NCBI RefSeq assembly: GCF_019457885.1
Contig: NZ_JAHZST010000001.1
Coordinates: forward strand, 1-64,000
Source: Shewanella nanhaiensis
GTDB lineage: Bacteria; Pseudomonadota; Gammaproteobacteria; Enterobacterales; Shewanellaceae
Direction: 5' to 3'
DNA: 64,000 bases
The notes under the pieces were generated by a model. That model made no database searches and had not been told where the DNA came from. It saw nothing but the letters and a program-made list of their open reading frames with translations. Of the stretch, positions 1 to 9,283 are shown one piece after another. Position 1 is the first letter of the stretch. Each line of letters begins with the position of its first letter. A program made the position numbers and the translations under genes.

Positions 1-433
1 GTCAGTCAGGAGTATTTAGCCTTGGAGGATGGTCCCCCCATGTTCAGACAAGATGTCACGTGTCCCGTCCTACTCGTTTTCACGTAAAGTTAGTTTTCAT
101 GTACGGGGCTATCACCCTGTGCCGCTGAGCTTTCCAACTCATTCCACTAACACCCTCTACGCTTAAGGGCTAATCCCCGTTCGCTCGCCGCTACTAGGGG
201 AATCTCGGTTGATTTCTTTTCCTCCGGGTACTTAGATGTTTCAGTTCCCCGGGTTTGCCTCATTAACCTATGTATTCAGTTAATGATACTTACTTATGTA
301 AGTGGGTTTCCCCATTCGGACATCGTTAGCTCAAATGCTTGTTACTAGCTCGCCAACGCTTTTCGCAAGTTACTACGTCCTTCATCGCCTCTGACTGCCA
401 AGGCATCCACCGTATACGCTTAGTCACTTAACC
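1..433 (-). rRNA. rrl: 23S ribosomal RNA, 5' part only
   Basis: The reverse complement of the right end reads GGTTAAGTGACTAAGCG followed by the universally conserved start of bacterial 23S rRNA, so the RNA 5' end lies near 433. The gene runs off the left edge of the window, and any 5S gene would lie beyond it. It is the last visible gene of an rrn operon transcribed leftwards. Confidence 0.97.
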
Positions 434-662
434 ATACAACCCAAATAAGTTTCACAAAGAAACCAATCCGTTGTCTTGAGCGGGTAAGCTCAGACAGTCG
501 TATCGCAACTAATGGTGTTTACTTTCGCCAAAAGAATACTCATGAACTTCATTATTAATCGCTATTAACTAGCCTTCATAATGTCGTTCGGCACTTGATT
601 TAAGTGTTTGAGAACTCAATTATTTATTTCGCATTAATCGTTAAATTAATACTATCAGCTTT

Positions 663-679
663 CCAAATTTTTAAAGAGC
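663..679 (-). promoter_or_regulatory. boxA antitermination site in the tRNA-Ala/23S spacer
   Basis: On the minus strand this reads GCTCTTTAAAAATTTGG, matching the boxA consensus bound by NusB/S10 in rrn operons. It sits between tRNA-Ala and 23S, where a second boxA is expected. The companion leader boxA is at 3073-3087. Confidence 0.75.
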
Positions 680-691
680 GGGCTTAAAAAA

Positions 692-722
692 GCCAAAGAT
701 AAAGTGTTAGTTTATCTTTGGC
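692..722 (-). other. 12-bp hairpin in the tRNA-Ala/23S spacer
   Basis: The arms 692-703 (GCCAAAGATAAA) and 711-722 (TTTATCTTTGGC) are perfectly complementary around a 7-nt loop. It lies just upstream of the spacer boxA in the direction of transcription, so it may play a boxB-like or RNA-processing role. The role is inferred from position. Confidence 0.55.
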
Positions 723-744
723 ATCTCTATCCATGAGCAGTAAA

Positions 745-820
745 TGGTGGAGCTATGCGGGATCGAACCGCAGACCTCCTGCGTGCAAGGCAGGCGCTCT
801 CCCAGCTGAGCTATAGCCCC
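745..820 (-). tRNA. alaT: tRNA-Ala (TGC anticodon)
   Basis: The minus strand gives a 76-nt cloverleaf that starts GGGGCTATAGCTCAG and ends in an encoded CCA. The anticodon loop reads CTTGCAC, giving anticodon TGC. It is the second tRNA of the 16S-23S spacer, as in Ile-Ala rrn operons of gammaproteobacteria. Confidence 0.97.
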
Positions 821-967
821 ATTTACATGCAGTTGAGAATATATCAAGTAACCAATTAGCTATCACTAGTTAAATGGCGAAGCCAATTCGCATTCTAATC
901 AAGGCAGTTTAATGCGACGTTTAGTTCACCTAAACGAGTATTAAACTAACACAGAGTAGAAAAGAAT

Positions 968-1044
<77 letters not shown>

Positions 1045-1194
1045 ATTCTTTTTGCTCTTTTAACCCTTACTCATCGTTACTTTCTTCATTTCTCAGTCAT
1101 GTGCTAAAGCACACTCCCTGCGAGACTCATCAAGTGCCTTGATTAAGAATCAAAATCCTCAAAAATACCTTTCGATATATTTCTCTTTCTTTCT

Positions 1195-1219
1195 ATCAAG
1201 TAATCTGTGTGAACACTCA
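1195..1219 (-). other. 3' arm of the pre-16S rRNA processing stem
   Basis: These 25 bases pair with 3048-3072 in the leader, leaving only one G-U wobble in the transcript. The two arms bracket the 16S gene, which is the arrangement of the RNase III-cleaved long stem of 16S precursors. Confidence 0.85.
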
Positions 1220-1297
1220 AGCACACGGATGTGCTGTGTGCAATAAACGCACGGATGCTGTTTATTGCCAACTCAGGTGTCGAGTTAGTCGTATAGG

Positions 1298-2850
<1,553 letters not shown>

Positions 2851-3047
2851 AAGTTTTTTGTTCTCATCCTATTAAGGATAAAGAACGGCTCAATGAATAC
2901 TTTGTTTATCACTTTAAAAAGTGATATCAAACTGTACATAAATTGTTGAAGCTATCGCTCCAACTTATGAACACTCATTCATTGAGTAATATTTTGATTG
3001 CCAACATTCCGAAGAACAGAAGACAATTTCGAATAACTCAACACCTG

Positions 3048-3072
3048 TGAGTGTCCACACAGATTACTTGAT
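3048..3072 (-). other. 5' arm of the pre-16S rRNA processing stem
   Basis: This is the partner of 1195-1219. The transcript reads ATCAAGTAATCTGTGTGGAC and continues ACTCA, pairing along all 25 positions with one G-U wobble. It lies about 200 nt upstream of the mature 16S 5' end. Confidence 0.85.
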
Positions 3073-3087
3073 AATTTTTTAAAGAAC
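3073..3087 (-). promoter_or_regulatory. leader boxA antitermination site
   Basis: The minus strand reads GTTCTTTAAAAAATT, matching the rrn boxA consensus. It lies between promoter P2 and the 5' processing arm, the usual leader position for NusB/NusE loading. Confidence 0.75.
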
Positions 3088-3176
3088 TACGTTCAGCGCT
3101 CAAGGCTGCTAAAGAACGTTAGCACCAATATTTCAGATGCTGCCGTTGACGCTTGGTCATTGGCTTGAGGAGGCGT

Positions 3177-3204
3177 ATTCTACACTCTCCGTGGTTGGCG
3201 TCAA
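3177..3204 (-). promoter_or_regulatory. rrn promoter P2
   Basis: On the minus strand there is a -35 box TTGACG (3199-3204), a 16-bp spacer and a -10 box TAGAAT (3177-3182). A GC-rich discriminator (ACGCCTCC) follows, as expected of a stringently controlled rRNA promoter. Confidence 0.85.
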
Positions 3205-3390
3205 GCGCTTATTTTAAGAAGTTTTTCAAGCGACGCTTTCTTAAACAGAAGAGATAAATACTCTTATATGTAAGCCACATCTACGAACCACTTAAACCGC
3301 TTTCTACCTGATGAATACGTTTCATTGTTTCATCACACTGTGACAGTTACTTTAGGCTGGAAGCCTGCTGCGCCGTCTCAGTGGTTGCGC

Positions 3391-3418
3391 ATTATAGGGA
3401 TAAGGATTTTGAACACAA
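3391..3418 (-). promoter_or_regulatory. rrn promoter P1
   Basis: On the minus strand there is a -35 box TTGTGT (3413-3418), a 16-bp spacer and a perfect -10 TATAAT (3391-3396). GCGCAACC follows as the discriminator. The AT-rich stretch just upstream could serve as an UP element. It lies about 215 bp upstream of P2. Confidence 0.75.
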
Positions 3419-3500
3419 GCGTTTATTTTAAGATTTGATCCAAGCGCACGCTTTACAATCAAAACGTGTAAATATCGAACCGCTCTTCCCTATTACAGCA

Positions 3501-3531
3501 ACAAAAAAGCACCAAGTGTGAATTGGTGCTT
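3501..3531 (-). terminator. Rho-independent terminator after gmhB
   Basis: The hairpin arms 3507-3515 (AAGCACCAA) and 3523-3531 (TTGGTGCTT) are followed on the minus strand by a run of T. It lies just past the gmhB stop codon and insulates the rrn promoters from gmhB transcription. Confidence 0.85.
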
Positions 3532-3567
3532 CAAATAAAACAGGAGTGGATACCTCTTACAAAGCTT

Positions 3568-4119
3568 TTATAAACTCTTTAAATATCTAGGTACGTCGGC
3601 AATTGAATCAAGAACGACACTCGCTTCAGCAACCGCTTCATCTGTCACCTCTTTGCCTGTGCGCACCAGAATTCTTATTGGGATCCCCGCAGCTTTAGCT
3701 GCCAGCATATCATCACGCTTATCACCCACCATGACCGACTGAGTCAAATCCAACTTTAAAAACTCAGCTGCTGACAACATCATTCCAGGCTTAGGTTTGC
3801 GGCAATCACACTCTTGCTTATATTCACCTAAGCCTTTTTCAGCATGATGAGGGCAATAATAGATACCATCAAGCTCGATACCTTTATCTACAAAGTTCCA
3901 ATCCATCCACTCCGTTAGAGAATGAAATTGATCTTCACTATATAAGCCACGCGCAATACCTGACTGGTTTGTTACAACCGCCAGCTTAAAACCCATCTCT
4001 TTTAGTGAGCGGCAAGCATCAAATACGCCTTCAACGTACTCAAAATCATCGACCATATGAACATAGCCATGATCAATATTGATAACCCCATCTCTATCTA
4101 AAAAAACTGCTCGACTCAC
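3568..4119 (-). CDS. gmhB: D-glycero-beta-D-manno-heptose-1,7-bisphosphate 7-phosphatase
   Basis: GmhB is a cytoplasmic HAD-superfamily phosphatase. It removes the 7-phosphate from heptose bisphosphate during ADP-heptose synthesis for the lipopolysaccharide inner core. The 183-residue product has the usual GmhB length. The nucleophile motif FLDRDGVIN (D8 and D10) is at the start and VVTNQSGIARG is HAD motif II. A zinc-binding CPHH...CDCRKPKPGM segment and the motif IV MVGDKRDDM follow. The gene sits immediately upstream of the rrn operon on the same strand, an arrangement also known at E. coli rrnH. It is separated from that operon by a strong terminator. No truncation is seen. Confidence 0.95.
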   Translation of the reverse strand: MSRAVFLDRDGVINIDHGYVHMVDDFEYVEGVFDACRSLKEMGFKLAVVTNQSGIARGLYSEDQFHSLTEWMDWNFVDKGIELDGIYYCPHHAEKGLGEYKQECDCRKPKPGMMLSAAEFLKLDLTQSVMVGDKRDDMLAAKAAGIPIRILVRTGKEVTDEAVAEASVVLDSIADVPRYLKSL

Positions 4120-4300
4120 GAGTTTAACTCCATATAAATATCTGTGGACATTATCCCATCCATTTCCATAAATTGCACCGCTATTCTCATGGGTTTTCTA
4201 CACCATGATTGCCACGGATAAAATATACAAATATAGTAGCTACATTCAAGTAATCAATCCGCCACGATTTCAGTTAACTTTTGCTTAGCCTGTCGATGAT

Positions 4301-5638
4301 ATGAGTATTTTTATGATTAGCACAATGTATCAAAACCGTAGAACAGCACTATTTAATGCACTACCCAATAAGAGCTTTGTCATTATTAGCGGCTACCAAC
4401 AAAAAGTAAGAAGCAAAAATATAAAATACCATTTCAGGCAGGATAATGACTTCTTATACTTAACGGGTTTTAATGAGCCAGATGCTGTCGCACTATTATA
4501 CTCTGATGAAAGCAAGGATACAGGGTATTCATATACCTTACTTTGCCGACCTAAAGATGAAGCCCAAGAGGTGAGTTTTGGCGTACGTGCAGGTGTGCTT
4601 GGTGCAGTTAGCCAATATGGGGCTGATGATGCTTTTGATATTGCTGAGCTTGAACAAGCTCTACTCTCTAAATTAACCGATCACACTAATCTATTTATCA
4701 GTGATGAACTCGGCCGCTTCTCGAACCAAGTTGTTGGCTGGTTAAGTTACCAGAGGCAAAGCTGTAGTTTTGATACCATCAAGCAGTACCGAACACTCAC
4801 GCCGTTAGCAAAAGTGCTTCATCCAATGAGAGTCATAAAAAGCAGTCATGAAATTGATAAGATAAAAGCTGCAGTACATGCTTCCACTGCTGGACATATC
4901 GCGGTTATGCAGGCCTGTAAGCCTGGCGTAAATGAAGCATTGCTTTCAGCAAGTTTCAATTTTGCAATCTCTCAATATGGCTGCAGCGAGGTTGCTTACC
5001 CAAATATTGTGGCTTCAGGTAACAATGCCTGCTGCTTGCATTATGAAGAAAACTGCTGCAATTTGGCCGACGGCCAGATGTTACTTATCGATGCAGGTGG
5101 AGAGCTTGAGCACTATGCCTCTGATATCACCCGTACCTATCCCGTTAATGGCAAGTTCACCGAAGCTCAAAGCCTCCTCTATCAACTCGTACTGAAGGCT
5201 CTCGATGCCGCCATTGCTAAAGTCACTCCAGGAGCCTGTTGGAACAGTTTATATGAAACCTGTATGACAGTAATGGCACAAGGACTCATCGAACTTGGCC
5301 TACTGAGCGGTACTATCGAGGAGGTGATGCGCACAGAGAGTTACAAGCGCTTCACCATTCATAAAACCGGACATTGGTTAGGGATGGATGTCCACGATGT
5401 CGGCCCTTATCACGATGAAAATGGACAATGGCGTAAGCTTGAGTCTGGAATGGTGTTTACCATAGAGCCAGGGATCTACATTCCACTTTCAGCAACCGAC
5501 GTACCAGAAGCCTATCGCGGTATGGGGATACGAATAGAGGACGACATTCTTGTGACACAAAATGGTCATGAAAATTTGTCTATTAATATCCCAAGAACGG
5601 TCGATGAGATTGAAACAGTTATGGCAACTAGTTTGTAA
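4301..5638 (+). CDS. pepP: Xaa-Pro aminopeptidase (aminopeptidase P, M24B)
   Basis: This is a dinuclear metal peptidase that releases N-terminal residues preceding proline. An N-terminal creatinase-like domain (about residues 10-150) is followed by the pita-bread catalytic domain (about 185-435). Predicted metal ligands are D264, D275, H358, E389 and E413, spaced as in E. coli PepP. Length (445) is normal. Three in-frame ATGs (4301, 4313, 4325) lie close together and none has a strong ribosome site. Homology would suit the third, which opens MYQNRRTALF, so the exact start is unsure. The gene is monocistronic and divergent from gmhB. E. coli PepP lies in a ubiquinone operon, and no ubiH-type gene is present here. 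It could therefore be a PepP paralogue. Confidence 0.88.
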   Translation: MSIFMISTMYQNRRTALFNALPNKSFVIISGYQQKVRSKNIKYHFRQDNDFLYLTGFNEPDAVALLYSDESKDTGYSYTLLCRPKDEAQEVSFGVRAGVLGAVSQYGADDAFDIAELEQALLSKLTDHTNLFISDELGRFSNQVVGWLSYQRQSCSFDTIKQYRTLTPLAKVLHPMRVIKSSHEIDKIKAAVHASTAGHIAVMQACKPGVNEALLSASFNFAISQYGCSEVAYPNIVASGNNACCLHYEENCCNLADGQMLLIDAGGELEHYASDITRTYPVNGKFTEAQSLLYQLVLKALDAAIAKVTPGACWNSLYETCMTVMAQGLIELGLLSGTIEEVMRTESYKRFTIHKTGHWLGMDVHDVGPYHDENGQWRKLESGMVFTIEPGIYIPLSATDVPEAYRGMGIRIEDDILVTQNGHENLSINIPRTVDEIETVMATSL

Positions 5639-5649
5639 ACTTGTCTGAT

Positions 5650-5680
5650 AACCAGTTTCAAGTATCTTTTAAAACTGGTT
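5650..5680 (+). terminator. Weak hairpin after the pepP-like gene
   Basis: The arms AACCAGTTT (5650-5658) and AAACTGGTT (5672-5680) are complementary and lie 12 bp past the stop codon. There is no clear T-run, so termination is plausible but not certain. Confidence 0.4.
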
Positions 5681-5781
5681 TCATTTGGCTAGTTTCGTAC
5701 TTGGCTTATTTGCTGAGTACCAAGGCTTCATTGGTGTTTATTGCCTGCAGTAGGTGCTGTAAATGGACTCCTGTTAAAACT

Positions 5782-5823
5782 CATTTTTGGACAACAATTA
5801 GTTAGAGTAAAAGTCCAAAAATG
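5782..5823. repeat. 11-bp perfect inverted repeat in non-coding DNA
   Basis: CATTTTTGGAC (5782-5792) and GTCCAAAAATG (5813-5823) are exact reverse complements around a 20-bp AT-rich loop. It lies in a 240-bp gap between the pepP-like gene and a small ORF, with no other recognisable feature in that gap. It could be an operator, a cruciform or a mobile-element end. Confidence 0.4.
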
Positions 5824-5880
5824 GGTAGTGGGATTAGTAAATGTATGGGTATCAATTAAATTTTACACTGACCCGTATAT

Positions 5881-6093
5881 CTAATTCTCCCCACCCGCTA
5901 AGGTTTGGATGGTGCCCCCATTTATCGCGTGGAATATCATATCCCGCTGTGTGTCGCAAGCTATTGACTGACTATCCGCCTTAATAGATTTTGAACTCGA
6001 GGATAGTAAGTTAGCACCTTTAGGTACTAAGGTTTTCCATAGAGGGTTTCCACATGCACAACTAAAATGTCCTTTGCATTGATGCGTCATCAT
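5881..6093 (-). CDS. Small Cys-rich hypothetical protein
   Basis: The function is unknown. This 70-residue ORF has a good ribosome site (AAGGAA, 6-7 nt before tandem ATG codons). Its N-terminus is cysteine-rich (CKGHFSCACGN), which could bind a metal, and a further Cys lies near residue 46. No signal peptide or membrane segment is seen. It lies in the gene-poor patch next to an IS110 remnant, so it may be accessory or a decayed fragment. The ribosome site is the main support for translation. Confidence 0.35.
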   Translation of the reverse strand: MMTHQCKGHFSCACGNPLWKTLVPKGANLLSSSSKSIKADSQSIACDTQRDMIFHAINGGTIQTLAGGEN

Positions 6094-6399
6094 AATTTCC
6101 TTTTAATTAAATGGATCATTCGCGGGAGTGATTATTTACTAGAAAAGATAGTGCTAGTGGCATAGCAATAACCCCAAGTCCTATACACCTGTACTGAGAC
6201 AACCTACCAAGCGAATGATGGTTTGCTGTCAATACATTGGACATAGCAAATACCGATGCTCACCTCGGTAACAATACCTATTCACATTAAGTTTCAATCA
6301 AACAAAATAGTATTACGTGGCATTACACAGAGCAGAAGAACATGGCAGACTCAAATAATCATCAGAAATTATGGGTGGCTTTGTTGCACTGAATGTTAT

Positions 6400-6630
6400 G
6401 CACTGATAAATAAGGAAAGTGGCCGTTTCAAAGGCCAAAGAAAAATTCAAGGAGGAAGGCACCAAGTCAGAACAGTTTTATACATGGCTATGATGTCTGC
6501 AATTCAGTCTAACCCAGTTTTCAAACAAACTTATCAGCGATTAGTTGCTGCTGGAAAACCGAAAAAAGTGGCGATAATTGCCTGTATCAGGAAGATGGTT
6601 GTAACGTTAAATTCGATGCTAAGAGATGGC
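6400..6630 (+). pseudogene. IS110-family transposase, C-terminal remnant
   Basis: Residues encoded here contain the hallmarks of the IS110/IS116/IS902 transposase C-terminal domain. These include NKESGRFKGQRKIQGGR, VRTVLYMAMMSA, NPVFKQTYQRL and VAAGKPKKVAIIACIRKM. The conserved part covers only about 77 residues, while intact family members exceed 300 and need an N-terminal DEDD RuvC-like domain that is absent. The surrounding open frame (6256-6702) reads through unrelated sequence before the homologous block. This is therefore a truncated, inactive copy. The tail after MLRDG is also not typical. It marks past insertion and deletion in this patch. Confidence 0.85.
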
Positions 6631-6698
6631 CCTTTTTTTGGGGAAAGTGTGGGAAGCGCCAAAAGCTCAAAATTAACTATTGACGCCATAGTCTCTTG

Positions 6699-7250
6699 TT
6701 AGTGCTCGTATTCACCAGTTCTGATTCTTCGGCCTATTTCTCTGCGAACAGCTCCAAGCGCATATGATTTGGCACCACCAGTAATTGTTCCTTTGACAGT
6801 ATTTGAACAATTTTCACATATGAAATGAGTTACTGTGGGCTCATAAAAACTATTTTTAGAACTATCATCATAAACAAGAGTTGCATCGCAAGAGGGACAA
6901 AAGCACCACAAATTAGTAATTTCGTGACCGCTCCAACTCCAACACCATTTTATATTAAATATTGAATCTTCCTTGTAGTCAGAGTGTTCAGGTACGTCGA
7001 AATTGCTTTTTATAGCAAAGAAAATTGTTAAGAAGCCAATGATAGCAAGTACAAAGATAACCAATAGAAACCAGCCTGAGAAAGAATAACTTTCAAAAAG
7101 GCTATTCCATAGCCATTTTACGCCAGACCATACCCAATCTAATGCAGAAGCGGCGTAACCACGTACTGTAGGTATTAGCAACAGAATGATGCCTGCAACT
7201 ACTGAAGCAATGACCCCGTTTCGGATGTTTTTAATAGAACTTTCGCTCAT
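6699..7250 (-). CDS. Membrane protein with C-terminal zinc-ribbon, unknown function
   Basis: I do not recognise the family. The 183-residue product starts with an inner-membrane helix at about residues 11-28 (VIASVVAGIILLLIPTV). A Trp-rich amphipathic stretch at 38-55 and a second helix at about 58-78 follow. The soluble tail carries two CxxC knuckles, CPSC at about 119-122 and CENC at about 145-148, and resembles a zinc ribbon. An AGGAGAG ribosome site lies just before the ATG. The stop abuts the IS110 remnant, which is on the opposite strand. The gene stands alone in an accessory patch, and no partner gene hints at its role. Confidence 0.7.
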   Translation of the reverse strand: MSESSIKNIRNGVIASVVAGIILLLIPTVRGYAASALDWVWSGVKWLWNSLFESYSFSGWFLLVIFVLAIIGFLTIFFAIKSNFDVPEHSDYKEDSIFNIKWCWSWSGHEITNLWCFCPSCDATLVYDDSSKNSFYEPTVTHFICENCSNTVKGTITGGAKSYALGAVRREIGRRIRTGEYEH

Positions 7251-7257
7251 AGCTCTC

Positions 7258-7900
7258 CTAGAGCACTAACATTTTAATATACGACTTGCGCGTTTTGCCA
7301 AGTCCTCTCGGGAAAGCGTGCACGGGAATTAACACTATATATCTCATTAATACAACGTATTGAGACATGCATAGTTAAATTGTATCTAATACACTCTCAG
7401 ACAAAACTTAGTCGCACACTTTCATCTTACTGAATCTACATCTATTTTTATTTTCACTCAATATCAAAACGTGAACTGATTACACAAAATTTAGAGATTA
7501 ACGGCACAAAACCGATACTACTGTATAAAAGTGCAAACACTGATGAACTTAGAGGTTATCGCTAGACGGAATCCATGCCTTTCTAACTGATGAGAAAGTA
7601 TTGCAAAGGGGTTAGTCCTGTATTGGACTAATTTCTGCCGCGAACACATAAAAGGGCAAAAATAAGTTACGAATCGCAACCAAGTAAAGCCAAATCGAAG
7701 AAACTCATGAACAGGTGTAGATACGGCTGCGAGTTTTGGCTGCATGGAAGCTGCCGTAAAGCCCACAGGGATGTGCTAGTGGCGTCTCGTAGAAGTATCT
7801 GCACATCCCCCCGCTGGAGGCGATAAATAACCCTGAAGGTGTGACCTTCAATAATCTATCCAGTACCAATTCAGATAAAAATTAACACATAGAAAATATA
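7258..7900. other. Non-coding accessory stretch with local hairpins
   Basis: No convincing gene lies here. The right half (about 7640-7855) is rich in short inverted repeats. GGGATGTGC (7768-7776) pairs with GCACATCCC (7801-7809), and GAAGGT/ACCTTC lie at about 7835-7849. This looks like an interspersed non-coding repeat or an RNA structure rather than a coding region. An 82-residue minus-strand frame across it lacks a ribosome site and recognisable motifs. Confidence 0.4.
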
Positions 7901-7901
7901 T

Positions 7902-7923
7902 TCAGCCTTCATTCGAAGGCTGA
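7902..7923 (-). terminator. Hairpin after the hydroxyproline dehydrogenase gene
   Basis: TCAGCCTTC (7902-7910) and GAAGGCTGA (7915-7923) form a perfect 9-bp stem with a 4-nt loop, 9 bp past the stop codon at 7933. The minus strand continues ATATATTTTC, a weak U-tract. Confidence 0.6.
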
Positions 7924-7932
7924 GCAAAGCGT

Positions 7933-9231
7933 TTATCTAAACCTTTCAACCCGATAATCACTCAAATCAATATCAGGTTGTTCACCTGACATCTCTTGAG
8001 CTAAAAGCTTAGCCGTTACCGCCGACCAGGTCAGTCCTAAATGCTGGTGTCCAAATGAGAAGAACACATTCGCATGCTTAGAACTGCCCCCCAAGACTGG
8101 CAAACTGTCCGGTAAAGAGGGCCTAAATCCCATCCAGCGCTTACCATCACTGGCCTTCGCATCGGCAAACAGATTAGGCAGTAGGGCCTTGCCATGGGGG
8201 AATAAACAGTCAGCGCGAGACTCATTCAATGGTGCCTGTAAGCCACCAAATTCCACGGTTCCAGCCAGTCGCGTCCCCTCCGTCATCGGGGTGATAATGA
8301 ATTTACGATTATAGGAGGCAACAGGGCGTGACAAACTGCTTTTTTGGGGCATCATCAAATGGTAACCCCGCTCAGTTTCCAGCGGCACTTTATGGCCTAG
8401 CTGTTTCGCAAACGGTTTAGACCAAGCACCTGATGCAATAACGAGCTTATCGGTATTGACTATATATCCTGAGGATAGAGCCAAATTGATGCCTGTTTTA
8501 CCGCCATCTGTTGGCTTAATTTCACTAAGTTCACCAATACTCAGCTTCCCCCCTAAGGCGATAAACTTTTGTGAAAAAGCTTGGCATAATTGATAAGGAT
8601 CGCTTGTATGTCCAACATGGGTAAAAAAGAGTCCATGGGTCACCGACGGGCTTAAGCTAGGCTCCAGCGCTCTCACCTCTTCACCCGTCAGTAATTTAAC
8701 TTCAACCCCAGCATCACGGTAGTAATTAAACTCCTTCTCAACCTCGTCAATTGCCGTTCCCTCAAATACCAAAAGACTGCCATTTAATAAGAGCAGCTCC
8801 TGACAGTTGCAAAAACTAGTCAGCTCCTCCATCGCAGTAATAGAAGCTTGATTGAGCCGCTTAATTCCTTGGCCGTTGTGCAGCCTTTTGCTGGGCAACA
8901 TATTGACGAGAAATCGGCAAAACCAAGGCAAAGCTTTGAAAAAATATGCAGGCCGGATACGAAATGGCCCTAATGGATCGAGCAACATGCCTGGCAGTTT
9001 AGGCAGTAAGCTAAGATCTGCCAGTGGAAACACTTGCTCAGTGGCAAAATGACCAGCGTTCCCTTGTGATGCGCCAGCCCCGACTCCCTCTTTATCGATG
9101 ATCTCGACCTGAAACCCTGCTCTTTGCAGCTCTATTCCTGTTGCCAGACCAACAATTCCAGCACCAATAACCGTTACCTTTACAGCTTTTTGGTTGCTCT
9201 GTTTATCTTCTCGATGATTAATCTTTGTCAT
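7933..9231 (-). CDS. FAD-dependent D-amino-acid dehydrogenase, probable cis-4-hydroxy-D-proline dehydrogenase
   Basis: This DadA-like flavoprotein is predicted to oxidise cis-4-hydroxy-D-proline to pyrroline-4-hydroxy-2-carboxylate at the inner face of the membrane. The dinucleotide-binding motif VIGAGIVGLATGIEL (about residues 20-34) is followed by an acidic strand end EIIDKE. A GASQGNAG segment and a C-terminal flavin-binding stretch (GFRPSLPDSLPVLG, FGHQHLGLTW) follow. Length (432) is normal. The substrate is inferred from the hydroxyproline cluster, because the sequence alone shows only a DAO/DadA family member. It is co-directional with the 3-hydroxyproline dehydratase gene, 52 bp downstream, and probably shares its promoter. 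It supplies the step between the epimerase (11550) and the deaminase (10515). Confidence 0.85.
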   Translation of the reverse strand: MTKINHREDKQSNQKAVKVTVIGAGIVGLATGIELQRAGFQVEIIDKEGVGAGASQGNAGHFATEQVFPLADLSLLPKLPGMLLDPLGPFRIRPAYFFKALPWFCRFLVNMLPSKRLHNGQGIKRLNQASITAMEELTSFCNCQELLLLNGSLLVFEGTAIDEVEKEFNYYRDAGVEVKLLTGEEVRALEPSLSPSVTHGLFFTHVGHTSDPYQLCQAFSQKFIALGGKLSIGELSEIKPTDGGKTGINLALSSGYIVNTDKLVIASGAWSKPFAKQLGHKVPLETERGYHLMMPQKSSLSRPVASYNRKFIITPMTEGTRLAGTVEFGGLQAPLNESRADCLFPHGKALLPNLFADAKASDGKRWMGFRPSLPDSLPVLGGSSKHANVFFSFGHQHLGLTWSAVTAKLLAQEMSGEQPDIDLSDYRVERFR

Positions 9232-9283
9232 GACGCTCTCATATTATTAACTTTGCACTGTCATTGGGGATCAAACTTCAGAT

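Noticed and set aside
7518..7766. 82-residue minus-strand ORF
   Set aside because: No ribosome site and no recognisable motif. It lies in a structured repeat-like stretch.
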